From positions 2,458,001 through 2,522,000 of the forward strand of contig AP031354.1 of the NCBI GenBank assembly GCA_037833965.1: 64,000 bases of DNA, written 5' to 3'. The position numbers and the translations under genes are program-made. The notes below the pieces were generated by a model. That model ran no database searches and was not told the DNA's origin. It saw only the letters and a program-made list of their open reading frames with translations. Positions 9,447 through 22,480 of this stretch are shown here, piece by piece. The first letter of the stretch is position 1, and every line of letters starts with the position of its first letter. Source of the DNA: Marchantia polymorpha subsp. ruderalis. Lineage: Eukaryota > Streptophyta > Marchantiopsida > Marchantiales > Marchantiaceae.

Positions 9447-12180
9447 TTACCTAACAACCACAAACATTGATGGCGTATTGCTCCCAACTAACACACAGAT
9501 GACTGAAATGACACTATAGATTTTCATTATCATCTTCTCTACTCAATCTTAAATGATCTCTACTTTAGTTTTAAGTACCTAAAGATGATTACATTATGCA
9601 TATTAATGTGTTGTGAAAAGCGTATGCAGCCAATTTCTGACTATCACACAACTACATTGTTGCATGATTCTTCGTTCCTCTCGATGACGTGCAAAAAGTA
9701 CATGATCTTTGTTGAATATTTCATTTATTTAATGTTGATTAATTTTTAATTCAAACATAGAAGCTCAGTAGCTATAACCATGCTTTAGATGTTATTTTAA
9801 GCATAAAAGAGATAGCTCGTTCATGTGTGCATTCGATATCATGATGTTGTAGAATAATCCAAAGTCTTGTCGTAACCTGTTCTATTTTTTCAACGGTTTT
9901 TGAAATTGTAACTTTGATTATTATCTTATTGATGATCAACTCTTACTTGATTGGCTCAACACTAATGTTGAGCCAATCAAGTGCTCTTGATACTTCTTGA
10001 GCTTTGGCATCAACACTTTTGTGACTTACTTTGATTTTGATGTGATGAAACAATTACTCATACACCATTAATGATTACTTGGTAATGCAACTTTAGCCAC
10101 TCATAAATCAGAGGTTAATTTAAGTATGTTGATTATTGTCTGTTAAATTTGATATTCATCTTGTAGAGAGAGCAAAAAAACCTTTAAAGTAATTCAATGT
10201 CTTTCATCCAATCAAGCTCAAAGTTTTAATCTTATCGTAATGTGCGAGCATGTTTGATAAAGATTAGAAAATTAAGTCACCCTAAATGAATAATGCTAAA
10301 TATAGTTTTTCACCAAGTCTCAACATCAAATTCATGACATTATTTAGTTTTGTGTTGTAGCGCCCCGACAAAAATTTAAACATTCTTGGATTTAACTCAC
10401 AATTCATATGATAAGCGAATAGTCTTGAGCATTGGTTGAAGTTTTTACTTTTTGATATAATGATTGCTTCATTGTCAATTACTACATGATACATTTTATG
10501 GCATACATAGCAAAATTGGCATCTATTGTCAAGATTTATATCAAACTTGTTGTTCATTTTGTCTTGTAGATGTTGTATGCAAGAATCATTTCACTAACAT
10601 TGTCTGTGATCGCAGCAGATATCTTTGTATGCACATTTGCTACAATTAACAATTTCACAACGGTGAAAAATATTTGAAATAGAAACCGCAATTGTATAAC
10701 ATCCACAAATTATCTATACAATGAAGCGTAATGACAAAGTAACTTGCAATGTTCTCGTGTATCATTAGACGCAAATAAATGCAATTCATTCCGGAATCAA
10801 CTCAACAATTTTGCAAAACTATTTTGTCGCGTCAATCATCTCTTAAGTTATGGCACGAGTAAGAGTTGAGTGCAAACAGACAGGCTAGAAAGAATTTTGA
10901 AAGCTTGTCATTCGCCTAAACGAAGCTACATGCATTAACAAAAAGCTTTGTTTTGTGTCAATCATCCAATCTAGCATGTTTGTCGTGATCTTTGTTGATG
11001 TTTCTTCATCCAAACATTGTGCATTCTTTTTCCAACTACAAATTGCTATTTGAGAAGGTACTCCGGAACGGATTATGCAACAATGCAACTTTAAGTGATG
11101 TGATAATTGTTTTTTTAATGAAAAACAAGGTTTGATGTAGTTCAACTACTTGAGTAGGTTTTTGAACACAACTTGTTTGCAACGGAAGCGAGTCAATTGT
11201 ATCGTGACAAAACTACAAAGTATGAACAAATCTAAAATGTTTGTTTCCATTTTTTTGATGCGTCGCCCTCTGTACGATATTGCCACTTACGACGACGGTG
11301 CAGTAAATGACAATGTCATCGACATTGTCGTCAATGCTACGGTTATTAGAATCGTCAACCGTTGTCAATATTAGCATAAACACATACTTGTCTTCCATAG
11401 CCCCAAACTTTCACTATTAGCTTTTTGCAGATTCGCAAACGCCGTCTCGAACTTGCCACTATAGTCAATTAGCCAACAACTAGCTGGCAAAATTTGAGGT
11501 TCTAATCGGCTAGCTATTTGTATCAACTAGCCGGATAGCCAAAAATTAGTTGGTCACATGATCATGTTTGATATTATTTATCATGATAAATTTTTATATA
11601 CATTTTTCTCGTTAAGTCATCACTAGATTATAATGCGAAAAAATTCAACTCTTAACATGTGTTGCATAAATGAGATTTCTTAAAAAGTGGTCTAACCTCG
11701 TACATCAAGTCTTTAAAATATATTCATCAGCCTTTTGATGTATGGTATAATTTAGACATCATTGTGATTATTAGTTATCGAAGAATTCATTGAAAATCAT
11801 TCACATAATGACATGTAAAACTATCAAGTGATAAATTTTCGGTGTCAAGTAGTTTTTCTCAAAGTCATAAATGATAATTTTTCTATAACTCCTACCAATT
11901 GCAAGATTTCAATCGTCTATCACCTTATATGACAAAACATTCAAAATCGAATCACTAAGTCCATCATGACTTTTAAATAGGATTCTCATATTTCTTAGAC
12001 CAGCTTTCAATAAAACCAAATAAATTTAAATATTGAAAGCAGAATCAGTGTCATATGTTTGATTTGAGCAAAGTTAATGTTTACACTGAAATGTCAATGA
12101 TACGTCTATATATATTTCCGGAATACTTTATTTAAATGAACGAAAATTATAAATTCACTGTGGACTTTAGAGAAAATATT
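9447..12180. other. AT-rich intergenic tract
   Basis: No gene is supported. The stretch is AT-rich with short frames lacking domains. It holds a 17-bp-arm hairpin (listed) and, at about 11460-11550, a cluster of TAGCC/GGCTA motifs resembling those near 5980 and 49390-49750. Confidence 0.55.
9945..9982. repeat. Perfect hairpin, 17-bp arms, 4-base loop
   Basis: ACTTGATTGGCTCAACA (9945-9961), loop CTAA, then the exact reverse complement (9966-9982). It lies 500 bp beyond the hAT element in AT-rich DNA with no nearby gene. It could be the core of a small foldback element. Confidence 0.9.
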
Positions 12181-13511
12181 ATATCACAACGAAAATTGTA
12201 TGATATGCCACGTGTGTGACACTCGATTCATATCCGGTGTCCACCCGTTCCTTTTGCACTTTTACACGCTACTCACTACTATCCAAAGCAGTCATATCCT
12301 ATGCTATGAGCGTGTTTGGAAGAACTCTACACTTGTGAGACGAACCAAATACTGCTTTGCATACGATATACTTGTATCGTACGATTGTATGGTGTATCTG
12401 ATTTTCTTTACAAAGTTCAATGAGACGTCGGCACGTTAATTTCTGAGGAATATCAGTAGATATAAATAAATATCTGATTTAATGATGATTGACACTGCAG
12501 ATACCGAGACACATTTCCATTTCGATACTGTTGGGGCTAGACTCTATTTCATACTTGTACGGTTTGATGGTTCTCCCGTCCTTTTTGCTAGTCACTTGTT
12601 TCACCGCCTCCTCTGCGATACGGAGAGATATATCAACGTGTTGCTAATCGACCTGGAACGGCAGGTTGTGAGAAATATCTTCTGATGAAAGTGCAAGATC
12701 TTTTGTTGCAGAAATCTTGTCTACTTCATGACATAATGCCGTACAGTGAGTTGTTGATAAAACATCGCCAGCTGTTAGGCTGACGATGTTGAGCAGTACG
12801 TTGGTTCCTTGAAATCAGTGAATATTATCCTCGAAATCAACCTTGTCCGTAGCTCTCTGACGTCTACAATACACAGTATGTTAGACTTCAACGTCAGGCC
12901 TACGAACGATCGACGATATCGACGATTCGAGGATCATATACAGTCCAGCTACATGGCATCGTTCCGGATTCTTGAATGCAGAGTTTAGCTACACGTCTTC
13001 AGATTGGACGAGGTCCGTGAGCTCACATTCATTAACGAGACTGTGTATCAACAAGAAGGACATAAGACATGTGTCGAAATACGTTCGAAGACTGATGTGG
13101 CTCTTGGTCCGCAATTGCGCACATTGCTGATTCTTTGCTGACTCGACAAACTTTTCGAAACTTAGGTTTTGGGCTTCCATCGTCTTCCTTATCTTGCTAC
13201 TTCCAACACTGTCGGAAACGATTTGTCAGATTTTCTAAATTTGCTTGTTGTACTTTCCACCAACGAGCAGCACTGTTTTCAGGTGATGTAAGTTTACTGC
13301 CGTCATCGACGCAGATTTCGAAGTAGAATTGAGGTCAGTACATACTGTATCATTGGCGCCATCTGTCCCCATCCCTACGTTCCTTCAAAGTTCACGAACA
13401 ATCTCTTCACGAGGGAGGGATGAGAGAAACGTTCGTGGATGGAGTTGGAGGATGTGAAAGGTGAAGCATTGACGACTGGAGCACTGGAGCATCAACCGGT
13501 GGCATAACAGC

Positions 13512-13890
13512 TTTGTGACATGCAATAGTAAACTACATGGAGGAGCCGATTTTCGATTCCACACGGCGATGTTTCCCCTTTCACCTTTTTCCTGAGCATC
13601 TTGGGTTGCATTGTACACTTCAGCTCAGGTCCTAAGTTTTACTTTTCGTGCCGATTGCTTTCTGACACTTCCAGGTTCCTTTTACGACAGTGAAGAGGTT
13701 TGAGGTTTGTGACATGCAATAGTTTACGATAAGGATGAGCTGATTTTGCATTCTACAAGGTGATGTGTTTCCTTTCATCTATGTCCTGAGCATCTTGGGA
13801 TGCATTACAGACTTCAACTCAGGTCCTAAGTTTTACTTTTCGTGCTGAATACCCTTTGACACTTCCAACTTCCTTTAAGGTACGGAAGAC
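13512..13890. repeat. Diverged tandem duplication, 194-bp offset
   Basis: Copy 1 starts at 13512 and copy 2 at 13706, both with TTTGTGACATGCAATAG. Both go on through CCTGAGCATCTTGGG, CTCAGGTCCTAAG and TTTTACTTTTCGTGC to TGACACTTCCA. Similarity persists over nearly the whole unit with scattered substitutions and small gaps, so the duplication is old. No coding meaning is apparent. Confidence 0.85.
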
Positions 13891-16222
13891 TTGAGCGCTT
13901 CGGTAAAGCCTAGTGAATTATTCTTGAAAATGGGAAGGCTTTTGCTTTACCTTCTAACTTCATAGCCATGGCGGAGTGGTTAGACGCATTCGTTAATCGT
14001 GTGACAAGTTATTGCGAAGGGTGATGTTAGTTTTACTTCAATTATTATGTCCTTTTACTTTTAAACATTTGTCGCATTTCGTCGGTGTATCCTAAGTAGG
14101 GAAGAGCATCGTCGTGCATTATTTTTGTGAAATTTTGCTTGGCGTTAAACCTGGATAGAAGGATTGATTCTTCGTGCAGTCCTTAATCAGTATATTGATC
14201 TACACCTAAAGAAGGCAAGCTCACCGTCATTCTACGACCCACCTCTCCTGTAATGCATATTCTTCGGTTCTCTTTCATCTGTCTAGTCTCTACAAGCTGA
14301 AAGGGTCCGCGACAGCTTCCTCTCCTGGTTGAAGCTCAATCAAGAGGAGTTAGTGATGCAATCTACTGATATGTCACGGATGTCTGATGTCATTATGTCG
14401 AGTAAATCGACCTATGTTCAAATATAATTGATCACACAATCACGTCGAGAACCACTTTATCTCAACAGAAACGTATGACATCTGTGAATCCACATACTTT
14501 CATATGAAAGTGAAGCTAAACGTGGAAGGTTACGGACTACAATCATTCAGTTCTGTGATCTCGTTCGATTGCACCGACATCCTAGCCCCCAAAGAGTTTG
14601 ACGACGAGCTGGAGAAGGTGAGCTGCTAATTTTTAAAGCTTATTAAGCTTCAACAAAGTATTTTGATCTTATACTGTAAAAAGCTATATAGTGGTTACAT
14701 CGTGATTATAGTAACAGAAAGAATATGGCCACCTCAGCTAGATCACTTTGTTGCTATGCATGTCTTTGACCTCTTGACTAGAATTAAGAATTCACATATT
14801 ATAGAAATCTCTTACAGAAGTCCAAAAAAAAATATTTTCCTCTTGAGGAGGTAGAGAAACACCTATTTGTAGTAACCTGATAGCGCTTTGAGATTCTGGA
14901 GAAGCGTCTCTCTGTCGCTCTTCGGAGTCTTATCTGCATTCAGCTATCAGGGGTCTCAGTCGCTCATCCTAGATCACCTGTACCTTTTCGCCGATGTCCA
15001 TAACATACTCATGTTGGGCTCATAGTCCCAAATATTGTAATTTTGACCCTAGAATGGGGTTTTGCCTAACGTTGAACTGATAGCATAACAGTGAAATCAG
15101 GGCTTTGTTTCAGGGTAACGAGTTGAGAGTATACCGTTTCTTGTAAATTATCTTCCCTGATATTTCTTTGACACGATGCATTTTATAAGTTCTCACCATG
15201 GTTGTTACAAAGGTAGTTTCTGAATGATTTTGTCTTTTTTCCCCTAAGAGAATTTACTTGACGGTCAACCGTGAGCCAATATGACTTTACTATTAATTTT
15301 AATAACTCTGACGGGATTTATGATACCCCGGTCCAAAATTGCCTTCAAGTATCTACACTCTCAAGAAAAGAATCCTCGTAGCAACATATCATACCATCAT
15401 TATACCTTTGACATGGGAATTTACCTGATTCAGATTTAAATGTGGAGATGTGTCTCCTACCTATCCAAGAGCTGTTGCAGGGGAGATCTCTTGTGATGAT
15501 TTGGTAGCTCTGAACATGGTGTGCACGCATGCGTTATCTAAGAGCTCGCTCCCGTTGAGACATGATTGAGATTGATGCAAGTTGTGCAGCGTCCGCAAGC
15601 TTATCAATTTTGTTGACAGACGATACAATATTTGTGGCGTGTATGCGTCAGACTCTCTTTATATGCCAGATCATCGGTCGTCAAGTAGTTCAAATTGGTG
15701 GCACGGAAATTCGGAACATATATTCTTAGATTCCGCACAATTATAAAGCATCGATCCAGAGGTCGTCCATGCTTTTACGGAACAAAGAACGTCGACTTTG
15801 GTCAGACAGGACAATATGTCGTTGAATCTCTGCAGTCAAGGGACGACAATATCCTTTCCGATTCAGGCGCACGCCGAGTGAATGACTGTCTCCGCAGTCT
15901 TCCTTTCTACAATATTGACAGTATTCAATTTTCTCTGATGTTGAAGGTGATTTCACACCTCCATCAGAGTGCTTCCTCGTTGAGGACCAGATAGGTGATG
16001 TACCTCAAGAGTTTATCTTCGAGTTACGGATCCGAGGGGGTTCAATGGATCAACGATATTCACTTGCTTTCCTCCTGCAGTGATTGCTAGCAGAGAGAAA
16101 CGTCAAGTGGATCCCCTGAGCAGATGTTAAAATCTAGGATACACTCAATCACCGTTCTCCATGCGGTTACTCGTAATCTCCTTGGTTATCAGGCGTTTAC
16201 CTTCAAAAACCATCTAAGACTT

Positions 16223-16587
16223 GCCCTCGGTGCCATTTTTGGTATTTGCTCCCAAGTGCGACCTCTAGAGGCTGCAGTCGAGGAAAATTGTTTCATCATA
16301 GGGCATGACCTTGCAGGTTTTAACTGTTATGTGGAGAAACAAGGTTGAAGGAAACAAATTTCAAGTTCCAGAAATCCACGGCATTTGTTAACTGGTCTAC
16401 AACCGGAGAGAGCTCACGCTGCTCAGAGAACTAGCTGAGGTGAAGACAACCCTGCGATTGAAACCTACTCAACACATCCTGTGATATATCGTGTCCTTTC
16501 GCAGCCCTCAGTGCCATTTTTGGTATTTAACTCCCACTCGCCGCTGAGCGGCAGTCGAAAGACATTGTCATTGATCCATCATAGGGC
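16223..16587. repeat. Pair of diverged direct repeats (~82 bp)
   Basis: Copies at 16223-16304 and 16504-16587 share the phrase TGCCATTTTTGGTATTT near their left ends and CATCATAGGGC at their right ends, with diverged sequence between. The offset is about 281 bp. They may be two remnants of one repeat family or of a larger tandem unit. Confidence 0.7.
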
Positions 16588-18674
16588 GTTCACATGAAAG
16601 GTGTTTCCAACAGCTGCGATGGGAGGCTACGAATTCAGGAAACTTCTCTCCCCTCTGACTGACCTGCGAGGTACTTGGAGTGTATGTTTGAGAAGATGTA
16701 TCGCGCGTACACGCTAGATAATTCTTCTCAACCGCGCTCTCGAAGCACCTGCAAATTAAACCTTCTCGACGACTCTCTTTCGGATCCCTGTCGATCTCGC
16801 GTATCACTATTTGTTCGAGTAAACACAAGACACGTGCTAGAACTTGAGGTCCACGAATAACGAAAGACACCTACATCAAGAAAATGAGAGCACGAGATTG
16901 GACTTAAAATCAACAGAAAGACTTGACAGAACGAGTTGACCAAAAACTACAATGTCCCATAATTCTATCAATCTCGACAGAAAGACTTGACAAATTCGTT
17001 TCTCTTACAGGCTGAAAGGTAGAATAACTAGAATTGATCGACGGGACCGTCTCTTCGTCGTTCACCTTCTGCCACTTAGGAACGCTACGCTAGACTTGAT
17101 GAGACGTGATCGTAGTAAACATCTATACTGCAGAAGGAAGCAACAGCCCGAGGGAAAGGAGTGACTTAGGGTTGTGTCTGGCGGCGCCGAAACTCTCACA
17201 AAAGGTTTCACTGGCTTCAAACGACTGGCCATGACCTTGGAACTTTCTCTGACTCACGTAAGCAGATGTCCAATCCTGTAGTAGAACGTCGATGTTCGTT
17301 CACGGCCTGTGGCTTCTGCACCTGTAGTTACAAAGCTGGCGTATCCAGGTACACAATTTTGCCCTCAATATTTTCGTCATTTTATTAATTATAATCTTTG
17401 GATGTAAGATTGTATTTGCTGACAGAAAGAAACGGAGGACAGTAGAGCTTGAGCGTAGTGGCGAAACCCTGCACGCCCCCAGCTACCTGTTGCTAACTAA
17501 CCTAGACTGACTACTCTGGCGGCCGCGCTGAGATACGAGACCACTGTGTGCCAGACGCTCGGATTATATCCATCCTGACCGGCTAGTTTGGTGCTACTAC
17601 TATATGTAGCTGCCTGTGAGTCTTGCTCGAGGTTCTGGTTGTGTGATTCTTCAACCTTATTTCCACCCCTTGTTCTAGCCCCGTGACCTAACTCTGACCC
17701 TCCTTTGACTCCATCTAGGGCTGCGCTCCTTGTACTCTGTTTTCAATTTCATTTGTTACGGGCTTGAATCCATTGCTATGCAGCAGCAGCACAAGAAAGT
17801 AATATTAATAGTAGTTAACAAAGTTGATTATTCTTGGAATAGTCCAATTGTTTCGTATGGAAAATTAAGATTTCTTTTGCAGTAGTACATATTTTTTCAT
17901 CTTTACGCTATTGGAACCTAGCCCCTCTTACCCCTAGATTTCATCCATGTAAGAATTGATTCAGTATACGGATCATTTTTTTATATTGTTTGGCCCTTTC
18001 ACTTTACGAAAATCACAAGCCTAGATATACACCCTTCGTGTGTAATACTAAATTATATATGTTGATACTGCTTGCATTGTTCTAAGAAAACAACATATAA
18101 TGTTCCAAGATGAATTCGTCCCAACTGAAACAGAGCATAGAACATTATGCATGGCCAAAAAACGGACACAACATCACACGGTAATGTCCCAAATCCACAT
18201 GCGACATCCATGATTGAAGAATGCTTTTTCCAAACCTAAGTCTGCACAAAGACAAGCAAGTAAATAAACACAAGCAACCCACTTTGTACACTACTGCCCC
18301 CTTGTCTTCATCAAATACATTCTCATACTGTCTTTGTGCCCAATCATGCCACTTATCTTTTGCAAGATAAATATCAGTTTGTTAGCGCGTTGCATGATGC
18401 TCTTACGCCTCGTCCACTGGATTTAGAGTTTGATGCCATGCATCAGATTTTCTCAGGATTGTCTAAGTTACCTCCTTCGTAACCGATCTCTTTGGTGGTG
18501 CATTACTTTTTTTTATTAAGAAAAGAAGTAAGCAACATGGTAAGTACAGTAACCTCCCAGTTAAGTACTCATCTCCAATAAATACGCAAGTTTTTTCCAA
18601 AAAGGCACGGATCAAGTTTAGGATTTATAATGTAAACCCTACATATCTGTGTAAAGTTTACACTGATATTCCCA

Positions 18675-19100
18675 GTGAGCATCGTAAGAATCAATACTAT
18701 TAAGAAGTTTTTAATTGAACTTATTCGGGTTTCTGCCCCCATTACTAAACGTTTTTACAAGTTAAAGAGAGAAATGTTGTGTGTTAGTTCTAGCCTTGAT
18801 ACAAAAGTCCATGTCCAGTTGACCGTAGAAATTAGAACCTTGGCATTAAGAAATGTAGATCCTCATACGAGCGCGTATCACTCCAAAGACACAATTCCGG
18901 TTCGCGACTATTCTCTCAAACCTTTACTTCGTGATTGTATAAATTTTTTACCACAAACCATTTTCATAGTTAATTTCACATCCTTTATGAAATTTGAGGG
19001 TGTCTTTGCAACTACTATTTTCTTACACAATCTCGCAACACACAATTTTACACAACATGTCATGAATTGTTGTCTGAAGTTTCAACTAAGACAACTCTAA
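18675..19100 (+). other. 141-codon open frame, status unknown
   Basis: This is the longest open frame in its neighbourhood. The predicted protein is basic and fairly hydrophobic with no motif I recognise. There is no obvious homologous family, no partner exon and no clear promoter. Its AT-rich surroundings make a chance frame of this length possible, so I do not claim a gene. Confidence 0.15.
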
Positions 19101-19666
19101 AGATAATAATATAAAATTAGAACCTCTTCCATAACTTGGTTTTTATGCTCCCCTGCTCCATACTTGGAGGTGGAATAGTCTTGTGATGAAAGGGAACTCT
19201 CTAGACTCCAGGAATATATTTGCTTCCATGACTTTGGTGTAAGAAAACAAACTTCAAAGGTTGAACTCTTTCAACAAGAGGAAAAATACGAAGTCTGTAG
19301 AAGGTTACTAAATCTGTTGGAAGTCCAGTCTTGGAAGCGCAAGTTGAAACTAGACCCGCTTTCTCCCACATCCAACTTCAGTTTCCAAAGTGACAACACG
19401 AGTTTGGTATGGAAGTACTTGTTTCTTAAGTGTTCATAATCTTCTTGGGATCAATTCGCGTACTTGACCGAGAGATTGCCGTAATGATATTTTGAATGAT
19501 CTTGTTAAATGAATCAATTTTATCACATAACTTTGAGATGTGAAGCTGATAAGATAATTGATGGATTTGTAAAAATTAAATAAATATCAAAACACAATTT
19601 TCAATATGAGATTAAACTTACACATGCTCAATTATATTCATTCATAAAATATGTATATTTCAAATC

Positions 19667-19708
<42 letters not shown>

Positions 19709-21050
19709 GGATTTTACTTCTAATAATCTAATTTTTTGAATTTCAAAGTGATGAGAATAATTATAGGTTTTGAGAAACATTCATGTGTAAGTTTACTATT
19801 TGCTTTGATGTTTTCTTTGATGAGTTGAGAATCAACTAGCAAAGAAAAAAAATCTCAGATTCCTCAGATTAATAATGAAACCTTTCTTTTGATAATATTT
19901 TTTAAAAATTCAAATATAAAAATAGTTATGATTAGTCACCAAGTTTGTTCATGCAAAATAAGAAGTTACTTAACTTTGTTTAGTTCAAAATCTTAAAAAG
20001 ATTGGCAAACTTTGAGACATGCTAGCATATAAAGATCTAAACAAAATCTAGACAATTTATTTGTGTTCGTCAACATTCTGTCAAATAGTATGTTGTACGT
20101 CGTTAGAATTTTATAATATTTTTTAAGATAATAATTATATGATTTTGATGAAAATTTCAAACTATTGACAAAATGTCTATTAATTGATTTTTCAAATTAA
20201 AATAAAATCAATCATGTTAAGTTTCAATGTTGTGGATATTCATATGTAGTTTTCAAACAAAATATAGTGAAAATTTTATAAATTTTAAGATATTTTTCTT
20301 TATAAAAATATGATTCAAAAATAAATGTTTAGCTGAAACAATCGAACTGTTTTGATGTTAAAAGAATTATGTAATCAAAATATAAGCATGATTATGACAT
20401 AATAATGTGCCTAAAAATTTTGACAGAATTTTTTTTTATGCTTATAATGTTTTTTATTTGATCAAATTTTTTAGGGAAAATAATTTAAATAAAATGAAAT
20501 AAAACAATAAACAAAAAAACAAGAGTACTCTTATAATATTGAACACATATCATATCACAAGATAAATATTAAATATATCAAAGTAATCAAAATAAATGAA
20601 AAAACATCATAAATCGTATCTGCATATTTGTTGACTTGAAGTTCATTGAATTTTAATAAAATATATTTCAAATTAATCAAGAATATAAAATTTACCTTTA
20701 ATTTTAAATTTTAAAATAAAATTGGAAAACCATAATTTTATATTGAAACATAAAAAATAATTTTCTAATGATTAAAAAATATATTAAATCGTATAAATTT
20801 TCAATAATATCATGTAGGATCCAATAAAATATTGAAGCAAAAAATAATGCTGTTGATTAATTCAATTTTGCAATGATCATTTGACACTAAAAAGTATCAC
20901 ATCATAAAATAAACAAGAATACATTGTAATTTCATATCAGCGAAAATTGTACAAGCTATTTACTACGGTGACATCCAATCTATGTAAGAAAAACTTGCTA
21001 CATGATACACAAGTATAGTTTAGTATAATATAGTATATTCATCACGTAAA
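19101..21050. other. AT-rich intergenic tract with TA microsatellite
   Basis: Strongly AT-rich from about 19480 onward, with a (TA)16 microsatellite at 19671-19702. No gene or element boundary is seen. Confidence 0.6.
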
Positions 21051-22480
21051 GTGATTGCTTTCAATAAGAGGGCCATATATTAGCGTCGGGACGAAAAGTA
21101 TACACTAGACAAGAGAAGAATAGAGAATAAAAGGGGAAGACCCATTTTGAGAAATAGGCAAGAGAAGAATCAGAACTCTAGACGCTCACTTGGAGCTGTT
21201 ATAGAGCACAAGATAGTATTCAAATGTCAAGAACCGGTAGACACGTGTACACACGGGCGTGTGTTGGAATCCGAGGGAATTTACCTCGTCCGAAGTAAAC
21301 TGAATAAACCACAGCGGAGCTGAGAATTCCCAGCAGTCGGTGAATGACCTACTACCATTCAAAATTGTACACACACAATGGGAAAGAGAGAGACTTTCTT
21401 GACCGTCGCGCCGGTGACTATCCCATTTGACTGGCCATCAGCGGTGCCGACATAGCGAAGGCAACGGCATGAAAGTTACCGAACAGTGAATGCAGCCTGA
21501 AAGTGGAATATTCATCGTATAGAGTGAGAATCACGCGCAGAGCCGTTCCGTCGCTCCACGATGATTTGGTTTGAATTCGTGTAGCGTTGCAGCGCACCTT
21601 GTCTTTCCCTCTCGGATCGCCCTCTTCTTTCCCTGCCCCGTTGCAACAATCGAGACGGAAAGTACGAACTGGTATGGACTGTCGTCCCCGATGTTAGATC
21701 GAATTCTTAGCTGCAATTGTGTCGGAATAGTGGTCGTCTTCCTCTTCCTCTACGCTCGACTGCCTGCGCTTGTGATTGATCGATCAGACCACTTGTTATG
21801 GGAATGATTGTAGGACCTTTATCTTGGGATCGTTATTCTACTATTTGTCAGAGAGATCGAGTTCCAGGGTGCACGCGTGAGGTCAAATGTTGTTGTTGTT
21901 GTTATTGCGCGAGTGCTTTGAATTTCATGGGGACTTTGCTGGTCTTCGGTATCTGTCTTTGGCATCGCGGTGCCTTCTCTCCAGTCGTTCGGATGGGCAG
22001 TGCTGAAGGAGATGGTTTCGACGACTTTGTTTGACCTCTGTGAACATTCAGTCGTTCTCTGCTTTTCTTCTCGGAAGCAATTACATTCGAGAAGTGGAGC
22101 GCAGCAGTGTGTAGTGCAGAGAGCTAAAGGAAGTCTCTTAGTGCAGGCAGAACGCTGTCATTAACGGCCGATGTTTAAATACGGTGGATTGGTTTTCTGG
22201 CATTGGTTATTTGTACTCCGTGTGTCCTGAATGGGGAAGTAAAGAACTTCAATTTGCTCCTGCTGCCAAAGTACATAGTCTACAATTTAGACAATCTACT
22301 CTACATATAATGCGCGCGGTATTTTGTATTAAAGTTTATGCGGTCTTGATGTGCAGGCAGTGAAAATTGGGTGGAACGTCTCAGCGACCAAATTTTCTTG
22401 ATTGTGCTAATTGAGAATGAACTAAATAAGTTCTTAGATTTGGTGGTCTTCACACCAACTGCTTTTATATTCCATTTTGA
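21051..22480 (+). promoter_or_regulatory. Upstream region and probable 5' leader of the CDC25-like gene
   Basis: Composition shifts from AT-rich to balanced near 21050, and this island leads into the CDC25-like gene. Several short open frames occur in all phases, as expected of a long plant leader. The sequence GAATGCACAG just before the coding start could be a 3' splice site, so a leader intron is possible. No TATA box or start site can be assigned with confidence. Confidence 0.35.

Larger units (their letters stand above)
12181..18670. other. Long gene-poor region of mixed composition
   Basis: Composition is closer to balanced than the neighbouring AT-rich tracts and many short frames occur, but I find no domain and no consistent exon chain. 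It contains two diverged duplications (listed) and a lone Pol III A-box-like string at about 13973. It may be decayed gene or transposon DNA. Non-coding transcripts cannot be excluded. Confidence 0.45.
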
